Positions 27,269-35,751 of a stretch of DNA of 37,355 bases are shown one piece after another. This stretch comes from Prevotella sp. (GTDB lineage: Bacteria; Bacteroidota; Bacteroidia; Bacteroidales; Bacteroidaceae): NCBI GenBank assembly GCA_017467705.1, contig JAFUSC010000043.1:1-37355 (forward strand). The letters are read 5' to 3'. The position numbers were made by a program, and so were the translations under genes. How positions within the stretch are numbered: position 1 is the stretch's first letter; each line of letters starts with the position of its first letter. Under the pieces are notes generated by a model. The model was not told where the DNA came from. It saw only the letters and a program-made list of their open reading frames with translations, and ran no database searches.

Positions 27269-27505
27269 CATACGGATTATTGGACAACTTCACAGAACGA
27301 CTCCTCGTCATATTTGATGCGCTTTCGGGCTTCATCTTAAATAAGTTTGTTGCGTTCTAACCTAATCTTCTGAAGAAGTAAATTGATGGGCGGATACGTC
27401 CGTGTCATCTTATAGAAGTTTGTCTGATAGGTCCTGTTGTCGGTAGTCAATCGGTACTCAGCGTTTACGCGCTGGGCTGACAGCTACGGCTTCTTCAAAA
27501 GTCAT
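27269..27505 (+). ncRNA. Candidate IS110 bridge RNA region
   Basis: This non-coding segment after the transposase stop has no credible reading frame. Short hairpins are visible, such as CAGCG...CGCTG near 27458-27473 and CGGATACGTCCG near 27391-27402. In IS1111-group elements the bridge RNA is encoded at the right end, downstream of the recombinase; that is established for the group and inferred here. RNA ends, guide loops and expression cannot be determined by eye. Confidence 0.5.
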
Positions 27506-27564
27506 CGTACTAACGGACTTCACGTTAAGTGATTGATAATAAACAGTTAATAAACAATAAATAT

Positions 27565-27582
27565 TTTCCAATTATTTGGAAA
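27565..27582. promoter_or_regulatory. Small palindrome before the lipoprotein gene
   Basis: TTTCCAA (27565-27571) and TTGGAAA (27576-27582) are exact inverted repeats with a TTAT loop, 15 bp before the start codon. It could be an operator or a leader hairpin. No good promoter was seen in the preceding ~60 bp of AT-rich DNA. Confidence 0.4.
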
Positions 27583-27597
27583 GCAACATAGAGGTAT

Positions 27598-28266
27598 ATG
27601 AAGAAGTTATTTGTATTTGCACTCTCAGCCGCAATGATGGCTGGCATGTGCGCCTGCGAGAACAAAAACCAGCCGACAGACGGACAGGGCAACGCGGACT
27701 CTACCGAGATACAGGAAGAGCCCAACACCACCATCTACGGCATTTGCCTGGAGCTGAAGAAAGACAGCACACTGGCCATGGTCAACGACAACGGCGACTC
27801 CATCTCCATCTCGCTGCGACTGGCCTTTGAGTCAGGTCGCGTGATGGGTGACATCAACAAGGGTGACCGCATCATCATCAACAGCAACGGCAAGCAGACC
27901 GAGGCCCTGAGCGTGGTCAACCAAGGCATGCTGCTGGGCAACTGGACCATGCCCAACCCGCTGGACGGCAGTGACGAGGTGGGCATTGCCATCAAGGAAG
28001 GCGGCATTGTGGAGGGTATACAGCAGAGCGTGGTCACCTACCGCACATGGCGCATCATTGACGGACAGCTGGAGCTGGTGTCTATACGTGAAGGAGGCGG
28101 ACAGGAAGAAGAGACGAACTACTACGAGATCACGAAGCTGACCAAGGACTCGCTCATCTTCAAAAACGACGAAGACTCCTACGAGTACGGAAGACAGAAG
28201 CCGCGTGAGTCATACGGACGTGAAGTGAAGCTCGAAGAGTCTTCGTTCGACGACTTCGCCATGTAA
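27598..28266 (+). CDS. Lipocalin-like lipoprotein
   Basis: A 222-residue exported lipoprotein. A signal peptide ends at the lipobox with the likely lipidated Cys20 (GMCAC), followed by a polar, Gln/Asp/Glu-rich stretch. The rest resembles small lipocalin-like domains of Bacteroidetes, with LLGNWTMPNP and GGIVEGI segments, and an acidic C-terminus. Ligand and function are unknown. The rnz start codon is one base beyond its stop, so the two are translationally linked; it lies right after the IS element. Confidence 0.75.
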   Translation: MKKLFVFALSAAMMAGMCACENKNQPTDGQGNADSTEIQEEPNTTIYGICLELKKDSTLAMVNDNGDSISISLRLAFESGRVMGDINKGDRIIINSNGKQTEALSVVNQGMLLGNWTMPNPLDGSDEVGIAIKEGGIVEGIQQSVVTYRTWRIIDGQLELVSIREGGGQEEETNYYEITKLTKDSLIFKNDEDSYEYGRQKPRESYGREVKLEESSFDDFAM

Positions 28267-28267
28267 C

Positions 28268-29185
28268 ATGGAGCCTTTCAGAGTTCACATACTGGGATGC
28301 GGCAGCGCACTCCCCACCCTTCGCCACAATGCTTCGTCGCAAGTGGTCGAGGTGCGGGAGAAGCTGTTTATGGTCGACTGCAGCGAGGGCACACAGATGC
28401 AGCTCCGCCGCAGTCGGCTGCGCTTCACCAAACTGGGGCATGTGTTCATCAGCCATCTGCACGGTGACCACTGTTTCGGACTCATCGGCCTCATCAGTAC
28501 CTTCGGCTTGCTGGGCCGCACGGCCACGCTTCATGTCTACGCTCCGGCTGAGCTCGGACCGATGCTGCAGTCACAGCTGGACCTCTTCTGCACACACCTG
28601 AGCTATAGCGTCGAGTTCCATCCCATTGATACGGAGCATCAGCAGGTCATCTACGAAGACCGCAGCCTCACCGTGGAGACGCTGCCCCTGCAGCACCGGC
28701 TGCCCTGCTGTGGATTCCTGTTCCGTGAGAAGCCCACACTGCCACACATCCGACGCGACATGATGGACTTCTACAACATCCCGACATCACAGATAGCCAA
28801 CATCAAGAACGGAGCCGACTGGATTACCCCCGACGGAACCACCGTTGCCAACGACCGGTTGGTGTCGCCGCCAGACCCGACGCGCAGCTACGCCTATTGC
28901 AGCGACACGGCCTACATCCCCACCCTGCACCAGCGCCTGAAGGGAGTGACGACGCTCTATCATGAGAGTACCTACGGCACTGACAACCAGGAACGGGCCA
29001 TCAAGTACAACCACTCCACCGCCGCACAAGCAGCCACCGTGGCACGCGATGCCGGCGTCAGCCAACTCATTCTGGGACATTACTCCTCACGTTACGAAGA
29101 CGAGAACGTGCTGCTCAACGAAGCCCGCGCCATCTTCCCCAACAGTGTGCTGTCACAAGAGAATGCAGTCTTCGACGTCACGTAA
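28268..29185 (+). CDS. rnz: Ribonuclease Z
   Basis: RNase Z trims the 3' end of tRNA precursors. The 305 residues form a metallo-beta-lactamase fold: HLHGDH at 63-68 binds zinc, DCSEGTQMQL lies near 37-46, and further ligands are seen in YCSDTAY and HYSSRYED. The length fits the bacterial short form. The segment GTTVANDRLVSPPDPTRSY matches the region around the exosite in RNase Z. It is coupled to the upstream lipoprotein gene. Confidence 0.94.
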   Translation: MEPFRVHILGCGSALPTLRHNASSQVVEVREKLFMVDCSEGTQMQLRRSRLRFTKLGHVFISHLHGDHCFGLIGLISTFGLLGRTATLHVYAPAELGPMLQSQLDLFCTHLSYSVEFHPIDTEHQQVIYEDRSLTVETLPLQHRLPCCGFLFREKPTLPHIRRDMMDFYNIPTSQIANIKNGADWITPDGTTVANDRLVSPPDPTRSYAYCSDTAYIPTLHQRLKGVTTLYHESTYGTDNQERAIKYNHSTAAQAATVARDAGVSQLILGHYSSRYEDENVLLNEARAIFPNSVLSQENAVFDVT

Positions 29186-29271
29186 ATCTCCCTAAAAACC
29201 GACAAAAAGCTACACAAAATCAACAAAAACGGATAAAAATAGCATCCAACACGCAAAAAAACAGAAAAAAG

Positions 29272-29303
29272 TTTGGATGTTTCAACCGAAATAACTATCT
29301 TTG
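29272..29303 (+). promoter_or_regulatory. Strong Bacteroidetes promoter of the sigma-factor operon
   Basis: TTTG at 29272-29275, a 20-nt spacer and TATCTTTG at 29296-29303, 23 bp before the start codon at 29327. It is a near-perfect consensus. It overlaps a spurious upstream in-frame extension. Confidence 0.85.
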
Positions 29304-29326
29304 CAACGGAATATATACGAGAAGTT

Positions 29327-29644
29327 ATGAAGAAAAGAACAATCATGCTGTTGGCAAGCGCCCTTTTCATGCTCACCGCTCCGATGAGCATCATGGCTTA
29401 TGATGCCGATCAGCAAGTTGTTGAGCAGCAGATTGACAACCGCGAAATCACGATCACGGTTGAGCAGTCTACACTTCTCGTCAACAACGCAGCCGGTTTG
29501 ACGCTTGAGGTCGTTTCCCTCACGGGCAAGCAGGTGGCTGTTGTGAAGATTGAAAGTCCTGCACAGCGCGTTGAACTGAGCGTTCCCAAAGGATGCTACA
29601 TCGTGAAAGTGGGAAAAATCGTCCGCAAAGTTGCTATCCGCTAA
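29327..29644 (+). CDS. Small secreted protein resembling a stand-alone type IX secretion tail
   Basis: The 105-residue product has a signal peptide (about 1-24, ending near IMAYD), a short central part, and a C-terminal beta domain with LTLEVVSLTGKQVAVV and VPKGCYIVKVGK. That pattern resembles the type IX secretion sorting domain, which normally sits behind a large cargo; here the tail-like domain is nearly all that is left. Start 29327 is chosen because the promoter -7 box lies just upstream. Only 15 bp separate it from the ECF sigma gene, suggesting a signalling role such as an envelope reporter. Function is unknown. Confidence 0.75.
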   Translation: MKKRTIMLLASALFMLTAPMSIMAYDADQQVVEQQIDNREITITVEQSTLLVNNAAGLTLEVVSLTGKQVAVVKIESPAQRVELSVPKGCYIVKVGKIVRKVAIR

Positions 29645-29659
29645 GCGCTTCCTGCACAC

Positions 29660-30220
29660 ATGAAGCCCAATCCTACCCCGTCAGAAAAGGATTTGCTCAC
29701 CATGCTCCGTGACCCTGACACACAGCGTCAGGCGTTCGGCATTGTCGTCAAGCAGTACAGCGAACAGCTCTACTGGCAGATTCGTCGCATTGTGCTCAAC
29801 CACGACGACGCCGACGACGTCATGCAGAACACGTTTCTCAAGGCATGGAACAGCCTTGACACCTTCCGTTCCGACTCCAAGCTCTCCACCTGGCTCTACC
29901 GCATTGCCATCAACGAAAGCCTTGACTTCCTGCGCCGACAGAAAAGCCGTCCGACGCTGAGTGCCGACGACGACCTGCGCGGCGTGGCCAACACGCTCAT
30001 GGCTGACCGTTACTTCGACGGCAATGAAGCCGAAGCGCGCCTACAGGCAGCCATAGCACAGCTGCCCGACGTGCAGCGCACGGTGTTCAACCTGCGCTAC
30101 TACGACGACATGAAATACAGCGACATCAGCCAACTGCTCGGCACCAGCGAGGGCGCCCTGAAAGCATCCTATCACATCGCCGTGAAGAAAATTTCCGAAT
30201 ATTTCAAGCAGCACAGTTAA
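29660..30220 (+). CDS. RNA polymerase sigma factor, ECF type
   Basis: A 186-residue ECF sigma factor. Region 2 is seen in HDDADDVMQNTFLKAWNSLDTFR and STWLYRIAINESLDFLRRQ; region 4 in LPDVQRTVFNLRYYDDMKYSDISQLLGTSEGALKASYHIAVKKI. It should direct RNA polymerase to specific promoters, probably responding to the envelope state given its neighbours. The next gene, a one-pass membrane protein, is a candidate anti-sigma factor. Whether it activates its own promoter is unknown. Confidence 0.93.
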   Translation: MKPNPTPSEKDLLTMLRDPDTQRQAFGIVVKQYSEQLYWQIRRIVLNHDDADDVMQNTFLKAWNSLDTFRSDSKLSTWLYRIAINESLDFLRRQKSRPTLSADDDLRGVANTLMADRYFDGNEAEARLQAAIAQLPDVQRTVFNLRYYDDMKYSDISQLLGTSEGALKASYHIAVKKISEYFKQHS

Positions 30221-30269
30221 ACCTTTCAACGCCCGTAACGTCAAAAAGAACAAAAGGAATATAACGTTT

Positions 30270-30653
30270 ATGACAGAAGAAGAGAAAATCATATTCACAG
30301 AAGCCGGCAAGCGGAACGCCTTTCGCGTGCCCGAGGGCTACTTTGAGCAGTTTGCCGAACAGATGATGCAGCAGCTGCCTGAGCGCAAGCCCGCTGAGCC
30401 GTCTGCCGGGCGCAAGCCTGCCAAGGTGGTGAGGCTGCGTCACTACATAGCCGCGGCCGCCTGTCTCTGTCTGGCCATCTTCAGCGTCACACTCTATCTG
30501 CACCAGCATCAGCAGGGCAACGAGCCGCAGATGCTCTCAGCCACCGGCAGCCAGCAATCTATCAACAACGCTGACGAGACCTACTTCGACGAAGCTGCCG
30601 ACTACGTCATGCTTGACAACGCGGAGATTTACGCTTACCTCTCAGAATATTAA
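30270..30653 (+). CDS. One-pass membrane protein, candidate anti-sigma factor
   Basis: The 127-residue product has a cytosolic N-terminal part with the FRVPEGYFEQFAEQMMQQLPER helix (18-39), one membrane segment at about 59-77 (AAAACLCLAIFSVTLYL) and an acidic periplasmic C-terminus. A gene of this size directly behind an ECF sigma gene is often its membrane anti-sigma factor. I see no zinc-binding or ASD motif, so the assignment relies on context. Confidence 0.6.
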   Translation: MTEEEKIIFTEAGKRNAFRVPEGYFEQFAEQMMQQLPERKPAEPSAGRKPAKVVRLRHYIAAAACLCLAIFSVTLYLHQHQQGNEPQMLSATGSQQSINNADETYFDEAADYVMLDNAEIYAYLSEY

Positions 30654-30656
30654 GCA

Positions 30657-31088
30657 ATGAAGAAAATAGTACTTATCCTCCTCTGCACCGTATTCACGCT
30701 GAGCAGTGCAGCACAACAGAACCACCCGCAGAGATTCTCGCCCGAGAAGTTTCAGCAAGAGCTGGAGCAATATGTGGTCAGCGAAGCAAAGCTCACACCA
30801 CAGGAAAGTGCCAAGTTCCTGCCCATCTTCGCCGAAATGCACCAGAAGCAACGCGCCGTCTACAAGAAACAGCGCGACCTGTGGAAGGCAAACCTCAGCG
30901 ACGAATCCGTCTGCCGGAACGTCGTCAAGCAGAACGACGAGCTTGACATTGAGCTCAAGAAACTACAACAGCAATACCACGAGAAGTTTCTCAACGTCAT
31001 TCCAGCAAGCAAGGTGCTCAGCGTCATTCATGCCGAGAACCGCTTTCACCGCGAGCAGCTGAAGAAGTGGGGAAGGCACAAGCGTTAG
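30657..31088 (+). CDS. Periplasmic Spy/CpxP-like protein, sensor of ECF-type sigma factor family
   Basis: The 143-residue product has a signal peptide (about 1-19, ending near SSAAQ) and a long helical region. Its KLTPQESAKFLPIFAEMHQKQR pattern is typical of the family annotated as sensor of ECF-type sigma factor, related in layout to Spy/CpxP periplasmic stress proteins. It starts three bases after the preceding stop, consistent with one operon with the sigma factor. Its C-terminal codons overlap nth on the opposite strand by 65 bp. Confidence 0.78.
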   Translation: MKKIVLILLCTVFTLSSAAQQNHPQRFSPEKFQQELEQYVVSEAKLTPQESAKFLPIFAEMHQKQRAVYKKQRDLWKANLSDESVCRNVVKQNDELDIELKKLQQQYHEKFLNVIPASKVLSVIHAENRFHREQLKKWGRHKR

Positions 31089-31695
31089 CCAACTCACACT
31101 TCTCGCAATGCGGACGGCGCGCCGTGCAGACATAGCGTCCATGCAGTAACAACCAATGATGAGCCCGGGGAATATCTTCCTCGGGTATATTTTTTACCAG
31201 CGTCTGCTCCACCTTGTAAGGCGTATCATCAGTCTTGCTCACCAGTCCCAACCGATGACTGACACGAAACACATGCGTGTCAACAGCCATCGTTGCCTTG
31301 CCGAAGGCCACGCTCTGCACCACATTCGCCGTCTTACGTCCCACACCCGGCAGGTCCAGCAGCTCATTCATATCAGTAGGCACCTCGCCGCCATGCCGTT
31401 CCACCAGCTGCCGCGCCATGCTCACCAGATGGGCAGCCTTCGCGTTCGGGTAAGACACGCTGCTGATGTACTCCAGCACATCCTCCGGCTCAACTTCGGC
31501 CATTGACTTTGCGTCAGGGAAACGGCGGAACAGGTCCGGCGTCACTTGGTTAATACGCTTGTCGGTACACTGTGCACTCAGCACGACCGCCACCAACAAC
31601 TGGAACACGCTGCCGAACTCCAGTTCCGTCTGCACCTCCGGCATCTGCTCACGGAAATAGCGCAGCACATAGTCATATCTTTCTCTTCGTCTCAT
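31024..31695 (-). CDS. nth: Endonuclease III
   Basis: Nth removes oxidised pyrimidines and cuts at abasic sites. From 31695 it is 223 residues. It has the helix-hairpin-helix LPGVGRKTANVV with the catalytic Lys, VDTHVFRVSHRLG with the catalytic Asp, and the 4Fe-4S cluster motif C-x6-C-x2-C-x5-C (CTARRPHC...CEKC...CELANAC). A start at 31713 would add six residues and cover the -7 box, so 31695 is preferred. The last ~20 codons are antisense to the upstream plus-strand gene. Confidence 0.94.
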   Translation of the reverse strand: MRRRERYDYVLRYFREQMPEVQTELEFGSVFQLLVAVVLSAQCTDKRINQVTPDLFRRFPDAKSMAEVEPEDVLEYISSVSYPNAKAAHLVSMARQLVERHGGEVPTDMNELLDLPGVGRKTANVVQSVAFGKATMAVDTHVFRVSHRLGLVSKTDDTPYKVEQTLVKNIPEEDIPRAHHWLLLHGRYVCTARRPHCEKCELANACAFPTSSAARGESGSRHE

Positions 31696-31702
31696 ACACC
31701 TG

Positions 31703-31710
31703 CAAAAGTA
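31703..31710 (-). promoter_or_regulatory. Possible -7 box of nth
   Basis: On the minus strand this reads TACTTTTG. It lies only 8 bp before the start codon, so the transcript would be nearly leaderless. No matching -33 box was seen at a typical distance. Confidence 0.45.
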
Positions 31711-31750
31711 CAACTTTTTTCTGACAAATGCGTTAATGTTCCCAAATTAC

Positions 31751-31781
31751 TTTGTCAGGTCAGCATTATTTTGTATCTTTG
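31751..31781 (+). promoter_or_regulatory. Bacteroidetes promoter of the arabinofuranosidase gene
   Basis: TTTG at 31751-31754, 19-nt spacer, TATCTTTG at 31774-31781, 33 bp before the start codon. Near-perfect consensus. Confidence 0.85.
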
Positions 31782-31813
31782 CGAAAATTTTTACTAACTA
31801 AAACCAAAGTTTC

Positions 31814-33403
31814 ATGAAGAAGACACTTATTGTTTCAGCAATGATGCTGTTGACGACCGCTGCGGCTTGGGCTGACGGCGTCAAAGGCACCGTGCATGCC
31901 GACCAGCCGGGGGCTAAGATCAACCGCGAAATCTACGGACAGTTCTCTGAGCATCTGGGCTCTTGCATCTACGGCGGCCTTTGGGTCGGCGAAGACTCCC
32001 CCATTCCCAACATCAACGGCTACCGCGAGGATGTGTTCAAGGCCCTGCAGAAGCTGCACATTCCCGTGTTGCGCTGGCCGGGCGGCTGCTTTGCTGACGA
32101 CTATCACTGGATGGACGGCATCGGCCCTAAGGACCAGCGTCCCTCCCTGCGCAACAACAACTGGGGCGGCACCATCGAAGACAACTCCTTCGGCACGCAT
32201 GAGTTCCTGAACCTCTGCGAGATGCTGGGCTGCGAGCCTTACATCAGCGGCAACGTCGGTTCCGGCACGGTGAAGGAGATGGCCCAGTGGGTGGAATACA
32301 TGACCAGCGACGGCGACACCCCGATGGCACGGCTGCGCCGACAGAACGGGCGTGACAAGGCATGGCACGTCAAGTACTTCGGCATTGGAAACGAGGCATG
32401 GGGATGCGGCGGCAACATGACGCCCGAATACTACTCAGGCGAATACCGCAAGTTCAACACCTACCTGCGCGACCAAGGTGACAACCACCTCTTCCGCATC
32501 GCTTCCGGTGCATCCGACTATGACTACAACTGGGCAAAGGTGCTGATGGAGCAGATTGGCAACCGCATGCAGGGCATCAGCCTGCACTACTACACCTGCT
32601 CAGGCTGGGACGGTTCCAAGGGCTCTGCCATCAACTTCGACAACGACCAGTACTACTGGGCTTTGGGCAAGTGTCTGGAGATTGAGGATGTCATCAAGAA
32701 GCATAAGGCCATCATGGACGAGAAAGACCCCGAGGGAAAGATTGGTCTGCTCGTTGACGAATGGGGCACGTGGTGGGACGAGGAGCCCGGCACGATTCCC
32801 GGCCACCTCTATCAGCAAAACGCCTTGCGCGATGCGTTCGTGGCAGCCCTCTCGCTCAACGTTTTCCATAAGTACACTGACCGTGTGAAGATGGCCAACA
32901 TTGCACAGGTGGTCAACGTGCTGCAATCAATGATCCTGACTGACCAGGAGGACACGGGCCACATGGTGCTCACACCCACCTACCACGTGTTTGAGATGTA
33001 TACGCCGTTCATGGAGGCTACCTATCTGCCTGTGGACATCGACACAGAGGTGATGCAGGTGAGCAAGGCTTACTTCAAGGAGAAAGAGGGCGCGCGCGAC
33101 GCCGGCTATCGTCCCTGCCCGCTGCTCTCGGCTTCTGCTGCCAAGACCACCGACGGCAACATCGTGCTGGCACTGACCAACGTCAGCCTTGACAAAGACC
33201 AGACCGTAGAGCTGAACGTTGAGGGCTACAACGCCAAGACGGTCAGCGGCCGCATACTGACATCGAAGAACGTGGCCGACTACAACGACTTCCAGCACCC
33301 CAACGTGGTGGCACCGCGTGAGTTCAAGGACGCCAAGCTGAAGAAAGGCGTGCTCACTGTGAAGGTTCCCGCCAAGTCGCTCGTGGTGCTCACGCTGAAA
33401 TAA
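31814..33403 (+). CDS. abfA: Secreted GH51 alpha-L-arabinofuranosidase
   Basis: The enzyme releases arabinose from arabinan and arabinoxylan side chains. A signal peptide (about 1-20, ending ALA/AWA-D) is followed by a GH51 catalytic barrel with general acid Glu194 ([11 protein letters not shown]) and nucleophile Glu316 ([10 protein letters not shown]), and a C-terminal beta-sandwich (about 430-529). The 529-residue length is normal. It has its own promoter; transketolase and rpiB follow, which could process pentoses from arabinose. Symbol by similarity. Confidence 0.94.
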   Translation: MKKTLIVSAMMLLTTAAAWADGVKGTVHADQPGAKINREIYGQFSEHLGSCIYGGLWVGEDSPIPNINGYREDVFKALQKLHIPVLRWPGGCFADDYHWMDGIGPKDQRPSLRNNNWGGTIEDNSFGTHEFLNLCEMLGCEPYISGNVGSGTVKEMAQWVEYMTSDGDTPMARLRRQNGRDKAWHVKYFGIGNEAWGCGGNMTPEYYSGEYRKFNTYLRDQGDNHLFRIASGASDYDYNWAKVLMEQIGNRMQGISLHYYTCSGWDGSKGSAINFDNDQYYWALGKCLEIEDVIKKHKAIMDEKDPEGKIGLLVDEWGTWWDEEPGTIPGHLYQQNALRDAFVAALSLNVFHKYTDRVKMANIAQVVNVLQSMILTDQEDTGHMVLTPTYHVFEMYTPFMEATYLPVDIDTEVMQVSKAYFKEKEGARDAGYRPCPLLSASAAKTTDGNIVLALTNVSLDKDQTVELNVEGYNAKTVSGRILTSKNVADYNDFQHPNVVAPREFKDAKLKKGVLTVKVPAKSLVVLTLK

Positions 33404-33480
33404 AACAGGGGCCGGAGCGCCGCCTTCCCCCGTCGGGCTGACGGACGCTCATGTCTCAAATACTTACGTATTTGTTACAT
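33404..33480 (+). terminator. Possible termination region after abfA
   Basis: Two small stems follow the stop: CCGTC/GACGG with a GGGCT loop, and AAATAC-TTAC-GTATTT. No T-run follows, so intrinsic termination is uncertain. Confidence 0.3.
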
Positions 33481-33506
33481 CTGGGAAAAATAAGCATCCC
33501 CGTTCA

Positions 33507-33536
33507 TCTGCAATTCGGTAAATAAGCGTACCTTTG
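33507..33536 (+). promoter_or_regulatory. Promoter of transketolase
   Basis: TACCTTTG at 33529-33536 is a good -7 box; TCTG at 33507-33510 is a weak -33 box with an 18-nt spacer. It lies about 60 bp before the start. Confidence 0.6.
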
Positions 33537-33594
33537 CAGACACATGACAGAATAATATTATAGAATCATACAAGCAAAATAAAACAAAAAAATT

Positions 33595-35607
33595 ATGAAC
33601 GACAACAAAGTAATGAATCGCGCAGCGGACAACATCCGTATCCTTGCTGCTGCAATGGTAGAGAAAGCAAAGTCCGGTCACCCCGGCGGCGCCATGGGTG
33701 GTGCTGATTTCATCAACACGCTTTACAGTGAGTTTCTGGTCTACGACCCTGAGAACCCCGCATGGGAAGGCCGTGACCGTTTCTTCCTTGACCCCGGCCA
33801 CATGGCTCCGATGCTCTACAGCCAGCTCTGTCTCATCGGCAAGTATGAGCTCGAAGACCTGAAGAACCTGCGTCAGTGGGGCTCAGTGACGCCCGGACAC
33901 CCCGAGCGTGAGATTGAGCGCGGCATTGAGAACACTTCCGGTCCTCTCGGACAGGGTCACACCTTCGCCGTGGGTGCCGCTATTGCTGCCAAGTTCCTGA
34001 AGGCCCGCTTAGGCAACGTCATGAACCAGACCATCTACGCCTACATCAGCGACGGTGGTGTGCAGGAAGAGATTTCACAGGGTGCAGGCCGCATTGCCGG
34101 TAACCTCGGACTCGACAACCTCATCATGTTCTACGACGCCAACGACATCCAGCTGTCAACCCGCACCGAAGTGGTGACCACCGAGGACACCGCCAAGAAG
34201 TACGAGGCATGGGGATGGTACGTGCAGAAGATTGACGGCAACGACGTCGACCAGATTCGTGAGGCCATCAAGAAGGCACAGGCCGAGACAGCCCGTCCGA
34301 GCCTCATCATCGGCCACTGCGTCATGGGTAAGGGTGCCCGCAAGGCTGACGGTTCAAGCTATGAGTGCAACTGCGCGACTCACGGCGCACCGCTCGGCGG
34401 CGACAACTTCGTGCAGACCATGAAGAACCTCGGTGCCGATCCCGAGAATCCGTTTGTCATCTTCCCCGAAGTCAAGGAGCTGTATGCCAAGCGTGCTGAG
34501 GAGCTGAAGAAGATTGTGGCTGAGCGCTACGCTGCCAAGGCAGAGTGGGCCAAGGGACACCCCGAGCAGGCCAAGCTCATGGAGGAGTGGTTCAGCGGCA
34601 AGGCCCCGAAGATTGACTGGACAAAAGTTGAGCAGAAGGCTGGCGCAGCCACCCGTGGTGCTTCGGCTACCGTGCTGAGCGCACTGGCTGAGCAGGTGCC
34701 CAACATGATCTGTGCTTCGGCTGACCTCTCTAACTCTGATAAGACTGACGGTTTCCTGAAGAAGACGCACGACATCGTGCGCGGCGACTTCAGCGGTGCA
34801 TTCTTCCAGGCTGGTGTGGCTGAGCTCACCATGGCTTGCTGCTGCATCGGTATGGCCCTGCACGGTGGTGTCATTCCCGCTTGCGGCACGTTCTTCGTGT
34901 TCTCTGACTACATGAAGCCCGCCGTCCGCATGGCTGCCCTCATGGAGCTGCCCGTGAAGTTCATCTGGACACATGACGCCTTCCGCGTCGGCGAGGATGG
35001 TCCTACCCACGAGCCCGTAGAGCAGGAAGCCCAGATTCGTCTGATGGAGAAGCTGAAGAACCACCACGGCCGTAACAGCGTACTCGTCGTTCGTCCTGCT
35101 GACGCTGAGGAGACCACCGTCTGCTGGCGCATGGCCATGGAGAACACCGAGACTCCGACGGCGCTCATCTTCTCGCGTCAGAACATCGACATGCTGCCCG
35201 AGGGCAATGACTACAGTCAGGCCACGAAGGGTGCATACGTTGTTGCCGGCAGCGATGAGGACTATGACGTCATCCTGCTCGCCAGCGGTTCTGAGGTGTC
35301 AACGCTTGAGGCCGGTGCCAAGCTGCTCCGCGAGGACGGCGTGAAGGTCCGTGTTGTCAGCGTTCCCTCTGAGGGCCTGTTCCGCAGCCAGCCCGTGGAG
35401 TATCAGCAGAGCGTGCTGCCCGCAGGCAAGAAGAAGTTTGGCATGACCGCCGGCCTGCCTGTCACCCTCGAAGGACTGGTTGGCAGCGACGGCTGCGTCT
35501 GGGGTCTCCAGAGCTTCGGCTTCTCCGCTCCTTACAAGGTGCTCAACGAGAAGCTCGGCTACACCGGCCAGAACGTGTATGATCAAGTGAAGAAACTCTT
35601 GAAATAA
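33595..35607 (+). CDS. tkt: Transketolase
   Basis: Transketolase transfers two-carbon ketol units in the non-oxidative pentose phosphate pathway using thiamine diphosphate. The 670 residues have SGHPGGAMGGADF, the thiamine-binding stretch from SDGGVQEE to NLIMFYDANDIQLS (residues about 147-187), and VGEDGPTHEPVEQEA in the C-terminal half. The motif opens with SDGG rather than the textbook GDG, as in other Bacteroidetes transketolases I recall. rpiB follows after a palindromic element, so both may be co-transcribed. Confidence 0.95.
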   Translation: MNDNKVMNRAADNIRILAAAMVEKAKSGHPGGAMGGADFINTLYSEFLVYDPENPAWEGRDRFFLDPGHMAPMLYSQLCLIGKYELEDLKNLRQWGSVTPGHPEREIERGIENTSGPLGQGHTFAVGAAIAAKFLKARLGNVMNQTIYAYISDGGVQEEISQGAGRIAGNLGLDNLIMFYDANDIQLSTRTEVVTTEDTAKKYEAWGWYVQKIDGNDVDQIREAIKKAQAETARPSLIIGHCVMGKGARKADGSSYECNCATHGAPLGGDNFVQTMKNLGADPENPFVIFPEVKELYAKRAEELKKIVAERYAAKAEWAKGHPEQAKLMEEWFSGKAPKIDWTKVEQKAGAATRGASATVLSALAEQVPNMICASADLSNSDKTDGFLKKTHDIVRGDFSGAFFQAGVAELTMACCCIGMALHGGVIPACGTFFVFSDYMKPAVRMAALMELPVKFIWTHDAFRVGEDGPTHEPVEQEAQIRLMEKLKNHHGRNSVLVVRPADAEETTVCWRMAMENTETPTALIFSRQNIDMLPEGNDYSQATKGAYVVAGSDEDYDVILLASGSEVSTLEAGAKLLREDGVKVRVVSVPSEGLFRSQPVEYQQSVLPAGKKKFGMTAGLPVTLEGLVGSDGCVWGLQSFGFSAPYKVLNEKLGYTGQNVYDQVKKLLK

Positions 35608-35608
35608 A

Positions 35609-35741
35609 TTAAAAATTAGGAATTAGTAATTAGGAATTATGATTACTTCTAAAGACAGGAACCACGCTCCTACAGCATGAGATAATTACTGGGCTTGCAC
35701 GGTAATCATAATTTCTAATTACTAATTTCTAATTACTCATT
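35609..35741. repeat. Palindromic intergenic element, AATTAGGAATTA arms
   Basis: Left arm 35609-35646 and right arm 35700-35737 are inverted copies of AATTAGTAATTAGGAATTATGATTAC-type DNA around a ~55-65 bp core. The layout matches the element at 2541-2723, and the two cores share TAAAG, GCTCC, ACTG and GGTA(A/T)T in the same order. The gap separates tkt from rpiB. Confidence 0.8.
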
Positions 35742-35751
35742 TAGGACAGAT

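Larger units (their letters stand above)
26100..27530 (+). mobile_element. IS110-family insertion sequence, IS1111-like layout
   Basis: The transposase gene is flanked by short non-coding DNA on the left and about 330 bp on the right. Possible subterminal inverted repeats are GTTGGTACG at 26113-26121 and CGTACTAAC at 27506-27514 (one mismatch when inverted), and CAAAAGT occurs near both ends. A long right non-coding segment with subterminal repeats is the layout of the IS1111 subgroup. Exact ends are estimates; these elements lack terminal inverted repeats at the boundary and target duplications. It sits just after a strong palindrome, which fits IS110 target preference. Confidence 0.7.

Noticed and set aside
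33404..33480. Full intrinsic terminator after abfA
   Set aside because: Stems are short and lack a T-run; kept only as a low-confidence feature.
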